DNA from: Flavobacteriales bacterium
Lineage (GTDB): Bacteria > Bacteroidota > Bacteroidia > Flavobacteriales_D > SKUL01
Length of the DNA: 39,048 nucleotides
Direction: 5' to 3'
Assembly: GCA_007129985.1 (NCBI GenBank)
Contig: SKUL01000325.1
Coordinates: forward strand, 1 to 39,048
Shown piece by piece: positions 34,612 to 39,048 of the stretch. Numbering within the stretch: the stretch's first letter is position 1; each line of letters begins with the position of its first letter. The notes beneath the pieces were generated by a model that did not search any database, was not told the DNA's origin, and saw only the letters and a list, made by a program, of their open reading frames with translations. The position numbers and the translations under genes are program-made.

Positions 34612-34647
34612 TTTTTAAAAGTAGGAACAATTTCAACACTTTCATCA

Positions 34648-34679
34648 TTGTGTTTACGGCAGGTCAAATGTTACCTTTA
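34648..34679 (+). promoter_or_regulatory. Candidate promoter of the SDR gene
   Basis: TTG at 34648-34650, a 21-base spacer, then TACCTTTA at 34672-34679. The last base differs from the consensus TAnnTTTG. It lies 25 bases before the ATG at 34705. Confidence 0.35.
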
Positions 34680-34704
34680 CCGCTGAACACAAAAACCCCA
34701 TCTT

Positions 34705-35595
34705 ATGAGCGCGCCCCAACTTAGTTCTATGTTACCCAAAGACACCTTTTCATCACGTGTGGTGATTGTTACCGGCGGAGGCTCCGGATTGGGCAGAGCC
34801 ATGTCCACCGAATTGGGTCGCCTCGGAGCGAAAGTTGTGATTACCAGTCGCAAGTTGGAAAAACTTGAAGCTACGGCCGCTGAAATTTCTGAAGAAACGG
34901 GTGCAGAAGTACTTCCCCTTGCCTGCGATGTAGCGCAAGCCGACCAGGTAGATGCCATGGTAGCTGCCGTTCTCGACAAGTACGGCAAAATTGACAGCCT
35001 CGTAAACAACGCAGCCGGAAACTTCATTGCCCCCACAGAGCGCCTTTCAGCGCGGGCATTCGGTGTGATTCTCGACATTGTACTCAAGGGCACGGCCCAT
35101 TGCACCCTTGCTGTTGGAAAACATTGGCTTAAAGACGAGCAAGCTACCGGTCGAAGCATTCTCAACATTGCTACTACCTACGCGAGCACAGGCTCCGGTT
35201 ATGTGGTTCCCTCTGCCTGCGCCAAGGCAGGTGTGGTGGCCATGACCCGTTCGCTCGCGGTAGAATGGGGTAACCGCGGTATCCGTATTAACGCCATTGC
35301 ACCCGGCCCGTTTCCTACGAAAGGTGCGTGGGAGCGCCTACTGCCCGGCGACCTTGTGGAGCAATTCAGCATGGACCAACGCGTACCGCTCGGGCGTGTG
35401 GGAGACCCGCGAGAGCTGGCCAATCTGGCCGCCTACCTACTCAGCGATTACGCTGCCTATATCAACGGTGAAGTGGTTACCATGGATGGTGGCGAATGGC
35501 TGCAAGGAGCCGGAGAGTTCAACATGCTCAAGGCCATTCCGCCCAAAATGTGGGACATGCTTGAAGCTCAGGTTCGCGCTGCCAACAAGAAGTAA
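34705..35595 (+). CDS. SDR oxidoreductase, 2,4-dienoyl-CoA reductase-like
   Basis: A 296-residue short-chain dehydrogenase/reductase close to mitochondrial-type 2,4-dienoyl-CoA reductase, which uses NADPH to reduce double bonds during beta-oxidation of unsaturated fatty acids. The Rossmann loop is TGGGSGLGRAM (23-33) and the NNAAGNF segment is at 101-107. Instead of the classical YxxxK pair it has VPSACAKAG with Ser170 and Lys174, and a tyrosine at 159. That spacing matches the Tyr/Ser/Lys arrangement known for this subfamily. Generic SDR function is certain; dienoyl-CoA specificity is likely. It is a single gene with its own promoter-like site. Confidence 0.9.
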   Translation: MSAPQLSSMLPKDTFSSRVVIVTGGGSGLGRAMSTELGRLGAKVVITSRKLEKLEATAAEISEETGAEVLPLACDVAQADQVDAMVAAVLDKYGKIDSLVNNAAGNFIAPTERLSARAFGVILDIVLKGTAHCTLAVGKHWLKDEQATGRSILNIATTYASTGSGYVVPSACAKAGVVAMTRSLAVEWGNRGIRINAIAPGPFPTKGAWERLLPGDLVEQFSMDQRVPLGRVGDPRELANLAAYLLSDYAAYINGEVVTMDGGEWLQGAGEFNMLKAIPPKMWDMLEAQVRAANKK

Positions 35596-35718
35596 TCCCT
35601 GTTTTTGCTTCATTCAGCACCTTTCTGCTCAAATTAATCGGAGATTTCCATCTTTTAAGCGCCCGATAAGCACGTGCTAAGCCCCGCATTTGGGGTCATT
35701 CATCGAAAAGGCGAAACC

Positions 35719-35777
35719 TTCAGAAGTGTGATTCAGTATCAAGACGAGAATTTGCTACTCGTCAAAACACTTCTGAA
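35719..35777 (+). promoter_or_regulatory. Nested inverted repeat at the protease start codon
   Basis: A perfect 11-bp inverted repeat (TTCAGAAGTGT at 35719-35729, ACACTTCTGAA at 35767-35777) encloses a second 6-bp pair (GACGAG at 35743-35748, CTCGTC at 35758-35763). The outer arm ends three bases before the ATG at 35781. In RNA it would form a long stem-loop over the ribosome landing region; in DNA it could be an operator. No consensus promoter is seen between 35596 and 35719. Confidence 0.6.
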
Positions 35778-35780
35778 AAC

Positions 35781-38700
35781 ATGGAACGTACACGCGCCCT
35801 CTTAACATGGATAGCTCTTGGCCTGTTGGCCACTGGGCTTTTCGCACAGCAGAACCCTCCGGTTCCGGCACAGCATCACCTTGCCCAAAAGCTCGCTGAG
35901 TTGCACGCGCAGCAAAGCGAGGCACATCCGGCAGCTCCCGAAGAAAAGATGGTGTTTCATTCGAACGACGACAATGATCACCAATGCGCATTTGACAATC
36001 GTCACGACGTGATGATGGCCAACGACCCGCTTTACCAGAGCGAAATGCAAAACCGCGAGCGCGATTTGCGCGACATCATCAATGCAGACTTTGGCGGACA
36101 CCGCAACGGGGTGCTCACCATGCCCCTTGTGGTGCACATCATTCACAAAGGCGAGCCTCTCGGCAGCGGCACCAATATTTCGGACGAGCAAATTTACTCG
36201 GCCATTGAGGCCTTGAACGAGGACTACCGCAAAATGGCCGGCACCAATGGAGACGGCGATGGTGTGGATGTTGAAATTGAATTCTGCCTCGCCGTTCGCG
36301 ACCCGGATAACAATCCGCACAGTGGTATCAACCGCGTAGATGGTACGACCGTACCGCTTTACGCCGACGAAGGAATTACCGCAGGAATGGGACAGGGCGC
36401 CAACGAAATGGCCATCAAAAACCTAAGCCGCTGGCCCAATCAGCAGTACTACAACATCTGGGTGGTATCTGAAATCGAAAACAACAACGGTGGCGGCGGT
36501 ATTCAGGGATATGCCTATTTCCCAACAACAAGTCAGGTTGACGGAACGGTGATTCTCTTCAACGCTTTCGGTACCGTAGGGAACCTGAAGTCATACACCA
36601 ACATGAACCGAACCCTCACCCATGAGCTCGGTCACGCACTTCACCTTTACCACACCTTTCAGGGCAACAACTGTAACGAGAGCAATTGCAACACACAGGG
36701 AGATCGCGTGTGCGATACACCACCAACAACCATGAACAGCAACTGCAACTCTCCCGCTTGCGGTGGCACTCAGCAGGTAAACAACTACCTGGATTATACC
36801 AGCCAACTCTGCCGGAATATGTTTACCCAAGGGCAGAAAGACCGTATGCGTGCTGCTTTGCTCGGGCCACGGGCTGCTCTGTTGAATTCACAGGCATGTG
36901 TTCCGGTGAACAACCTCGATGCAGGTATCACGCATATCACTCAGCCCACTGGCTCTTTGTGTTCGCCCACCTTTACCCCAGAGGTAACCCTTACCAATTT
37001 TGGTTCAACCACACTTACCAGCGTAGAAATCGTTTACAACGTGGATGGCAATAATCCCCAAACATATGGCTGGACCGGAAGCCTTGCTACAGGAGGTTCC
37101 ACTTCGGTAACGCTTCCCTCCTACACCGGGCCCACAACTGGTGGTACGTTCTACGCGTCAACCAACCAGCCCAATGGGATGGCTGATGAAAACATGTCGA
37201 ATGACACGCATTCTGCTGTTTATACTGCCATCGCCGGAAATGCCATCACCATCAACGTAACAACAGACTTTTACGGAACAGAAACCACCTGGCAGCTCAC
37301 CAACAGCGATAATACCGTACTTGCCTCAGGCGGTCCTTATCCGAATGGATCCATAGGCACCAGCTACATTCAAAACCTGTGCGTAGAAGACGGATGCTAT
37401 ACTTTTACCATCTACGATAGCTTTGGTGACGGTATCTGCTGCTCATTCGGGCCGGGTTCATATTCAGTAACTGATAGCGACGGCAATTCACTCGCTTCAG
37501 GCGGTAACTTCGGAAGCTCAGAATCCACAACTTTCTGTTTCGACAATGACAACGGCAACGCACCGGTTGCCAACTTTCAGGCGAGTGAAACCAACATTTG
37601 CGCCGGTGATGTCATTGACTTTACCGACCTGAGCACCAACGAGCCCACTTCGTGGTCGTGGACATTCAATGGAGGAACTCCCTCCAGCTCTAGCGACGAA
37701 AACCCAAGCGGTATCATTTTCAACACGCCGGGCAACTACACCGTAACACTGGTTGCCACCAATGCAGACGGCAGCCACACAGAAACCAAGAACAACTTCA
37801 TCACTGTAAATGAGCCTACCACCTGGTATGCCGATAACGACGGAGACGGCTACGGCGACCCCAACGTGACCATACTTGCCTGCGAGCAACCCGACGGCTA
37901 TGTAGCCAATGGCGACGACTGTGATGACAACGACTTCAACAACCACGACGACTGTGTGGACTGCAACGGAGTTATGTGGGGCACTGCTTTGATTGACAAC
38001 TGTGGAACTTGCGTGGAAGGCAATACCGGGCTCGTGGCCTGCACCCAGGATTGCAATGGCGACTGGGGAGGAAATGCCACTTTTGACAACTGCGGAAATT
38101 GCGTAGGCGGAAACTCAGGAAACACGCCCTGCTTGCAAGACTGTGCAGGTGTATGGGGAGGTACCGCCTTTACCGATAACTGTGGCGATTGCGTAGGAGG
38201 CAATACCGGACTGACTGCATGTGCTCAAGACTGCAACGGAGACTGGGGCGGAAGCGCTACCACTGATAACTGTGGAGACTGCGTGGGTGGAAACACCGGA
38301 AACGACCCTTGTGAGCAAGACTGTGCAGGTGAATGGGGAGGCTCTGCTACCATTGATGGTTGTGGCGAATGTGTAGGCGGAACAACCGGACTTACACCCT
38401 GTCCTACCGACTGTGCCGGAGTACCCGGAGGCAGCGCCTTTACCGACAACTGCGGAACCTGCGTAGGCGGTAATACCGGCCTTACCCCATGTGTGCAGGA
38501 CTGCAATGGAGACTGGGGAGGATCAGCTACTACCGACAACTGCGGAAACTGCGTAGGTGGCAACACGGGTATGAATCCCTGCCAGCAAGACTGTGCCGGT
38601 GTGTGGGGTGGAACTGCGTCGCTCGATAATTGCGGCGATTGCGTGGGTGGTAACACAGGACAAACACCTTGTACACAGGACTGCAACGGAGTCTGGGGCG

Positions 38701-39048
38701 GAAGCGCTACCACCGACAACTGCGGAAACTGCGTAGGTGGCAACACGGGTATGAATCCATGCCAGCAAGACTGTGCCGGTGTGTGGGGAGGAAGCGCCGC
38801 TCTCGACAATTGTGGAGAATGTGTGGGTGGAACAACAGGTCTCACACCCTGCCCCACCGACTGTGCCGGAGTACCCGGAGGTAACGCCTTCATCGATAAC
38901 TGCGGAACTTGTGTGGGAGGCAATACCGGACTCGCCCCTTGTATGCAAGACTGCAACGGAGACTGGGGAGGCTCAGCGACTACCGACAACTGCGGAAACT
39001 GCGTAGGTGGCAACACGGGTATGAATCCATGCCAGCAAGACTGTGCCG
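35781..39048 (+). CDS. Giant secreted M43-type metalloprotease with repeat array, partial
   Basis: The first 1089 codons of an open frame still open at the window edge. A signal peptide (to about Ala22, GLFA/QQ) and propeptide are followed by a pappalysin/cytophagalysin-like metzincin domain. Its zinc site is HELGHALHLYH (281-291) and NNYLDYTS with a C...FTQGQKDRM tail follows near 334-355. Next come a CARDB-like beta domain (about 375-470), a CVEDGCYTFTIYDSFGDGICC-type domain (about 487-590), a PKD domain (about 594-680), a calcium-site-like DNDGDGYGD stretch (about 685) and, from 727, cysteine-rich 30-residue repeats. A type IX secretion C-terminal domain would be expected beyond the window. 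In this protein the glycine of HExxHxxGxxH is His288 and the Met-turn position is Leu337. Confidence 0.92.
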   Translation, partial: MERTRALLTWIALGLLATGLFAQQNPPVPAQHHLAQKLAELHAQQSEAHPAAPEEKMVFHSNDDNDHQCAFDNRHDVMMANDPLYQSEMQNRERDLRDIINADFGGHRNGVLTMPLVVHIIHKGEPLGSGTNISDEQIYSAIEALNEDYRKMAGTNGDGDGVDVEIEFCLAVRDPDNNPHSGINRVDGTTVPLYADEGITAGMGQGANEMAIKNLSRWPNQQYYNIWVVSEIENNNGGGGIQGYAYFPTTSQVDGTVILFNAFGTVGNLKSYTNMNRTLTHELGHALHLYHTFQGNNCNESNCNTQGDRVCDTPPTTMNSNCNSPACGGTQQVNNYLDYTSQLCRNMFTQGQKDRMRAALLGPRAALLNSQACVPVNNLDAGITHITQPTGSLCSPTFTPEVTLTNFGSTTLTSVEIVYNVDGNNPQTYGWTGSLATGGSTSVTLPSYTGPTTGGTFYASTNQPNGMADENMSNDTHSAVYTAIAGNAITINVTTDFYGTETTWQLTNSDNTVLASGGPYPNGSIGTSYIQNLCVEDGCYTFTIYDSFGDGICCSFGPGSYSVTDSDGNSLASGGNFGSSESTTFCFDNDNGNAPVANFQASETNICAGDVIDFTDLSTNEPTSWSWTFNGGTPSSSSDENPSGIIFNTPGNYTVTLVATNADGSHTETKNNFITVNEPTTWYADNDGDGYGDPNVTILACEQPDGYVANGDDCDDNDFNNHDDCVDCNGVMWGTALIDNCGTCVEGNTGLVACTQDCNGDWGGNATFDNCGNCVGGNSGNTPCLQDCAGVWGGTAFTDNCGDCVGGNTGLTACAQDCNGDWGGSATTDNCGDCVGGNTGNDPCEQDCAGEWGGSATIDGCGECVGGTTGLTPCPTDCAGVPGGSAFTDNCGTCVGGNTGLTPCVQDCNGDWGGSATTDNCGNCVGGNTGMNPCQQDCAGVWGGTASLDNCGDCVGGNTGQTPCTQDCNGVWGGSATTDNCGNCVGGNTGMNPCQQDCAGVWGGSAALDNCGECVGGTTGLTPCPTDCAGVPGGNAFIDNCGTCVGGNTGLAPCMQDCNGDWGGSATTDNCGNCVGGNTGMNPCQQDCA
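37959..39048 (+). repeat. 90-bp tandem repeats coding for 30-residue Cys-rich units
   Basis: Twelve full units start at 37959, 38049, 38139, 38229, 38319, 38409, 38499, 38589, 38679, 38769, 38859 and 38949; a thirteenth begins at 39039. The unit is DC-(N/A)-G-x-(W/P)-GG-x-A-x-x-DNCG-x-C-V-GGNTG-x-x-PC, with four cysteines at positions 2, 14, 17 and 27. Units 5-7 match units 10-12 in order, so a 450-bp block was duplicated. Units 7, 9 and 12 share a nearly identical 3' half, pointing to recent exchange. Confidence 0.95.

Noticed and set aside
35669..35678. Palindrome AGCACGTGCT as a possible parS site
   Set aside because: It shares only the CACGTG core with parS; the conserved flanks are absent and it is about 25 kb from parAB.
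38225..39016. Open frame of 263 residues antisense to the repeat array, rich in Pro, Gln and Ser
   Set aside because: It is the reverse reading of a 90-bp in-frame repeat: once one unit lacks stops on the other strand, all do. It has no start signal of its own and its composition mirrors the sense repeats.
1..39048. CRISPR arrays, tRNA or rRNA genes, toxin-antitoxin pairs, prophage genes
   Set aside because: No spacer-repeat pattern, cloverleaf signature, rRNA segment, phage structural gene or convincing toxin-antitoxin pair was seen on either strand by eye.

Overview
The window looks like a chromosomal segment of a member of the Bacteroidota, most likely a marine or saline Flavobacteriales-type bacterium. 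The evidence is: upstream sites of the Bacteroidota form (TTG, about 19 bases, TAnnTTTG) with no clear Shine-Dalgarno; lineage-typical families (DUF3276 PUR-like protein, DUF5683, the very large DUF5684-type signal peptidase I, DUF1573 lipoprotein, DUF2807, a type IX secretion-associated DUF5103 protein); the order parA-parB-DUF5683-dapB-lepB; and a complete sodium-pumping NADH:quinone reductase operon. No rRNA, tRNA, CRISPR array, complete insertion sequence or prophage was seen.

Layout. 1-1755: a partial DHH phosphoesterase gene (minus), ndk with a good promoter and terminator (plus), then a small winged-helix-like gene with a probable decayed partner. 1756-5743 (minus): a tight operon of leucine dehydrogenase, nusB, DUF1573 lipoprotein, yajC, coaE and a PlsC-like acyltransferase. 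5864-8205 (plus): an ABC exporter and a PUR-like DUF3276 protein, convergent with an FMN reductase. 8872-16837 (plus): a long, almost gapless run of parA, parB, DUF5683, dapB, two different lepB paralogues, a WbqC-like gene and an acyl-CoA carboxylase beta subunit. 16838-18454: an accessory-looking AAA/DUF4143 ATPase bordered by a REP-like palindrome and a non-coding stretch. 18455-24449 (minus): nqrABCDEF with a terminator. 24561-28235 (plus): DUF5103 protein, apaG and pruA. 28309-32182 (plus): a DivIC/FtsB-like gene and the two subunits of methylmalonyl-CoA mutase. 32282-34611: four poorly known genes (membrane protein, lipoprotein, DUF2807 adhesin-like lipoprotein and a 25-residue-repeat protein). 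34705-35595: a 2,4-dienoyl-CoA reductase-like SDR. 35781 to the end: a giant secreted M43-type metalloprotease with PKD and calcium-binding-like segments and a cysteine-rich 30-residue tandem repeat array; it runs off the window.

How the genes fit together. Leucine dehydrogenase, the acyl-CoA carboxylase beta subunit, methylmalonyl-CoA mutase, the dienoyl-CoA reductase and P5C dehydrogenase suggest growth on amino acids and fatty acids, consistent with a protein-degrading heterotroph that secretes a large protease. Na+-NQR supplies respiration-coupled sodium pumping. ParAB, DivIC, LepB and YajC are core chromosome segregation, division and secretion functions.

The parts least explained by known families are: the nested inverted repeat that ends three bases before the start codon of the giant protease; its 90-bp repeats with a 450-bp higher-order duplication; the 25-residue-repeat protein overlapping the DUF2807 gene; the membrane protein/lipoprotein pair whose second gene lacks an ATG; and the ATPase island with a dyad over its promoter. 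I did not find a clear multi-gene defence system or other obviously new system.
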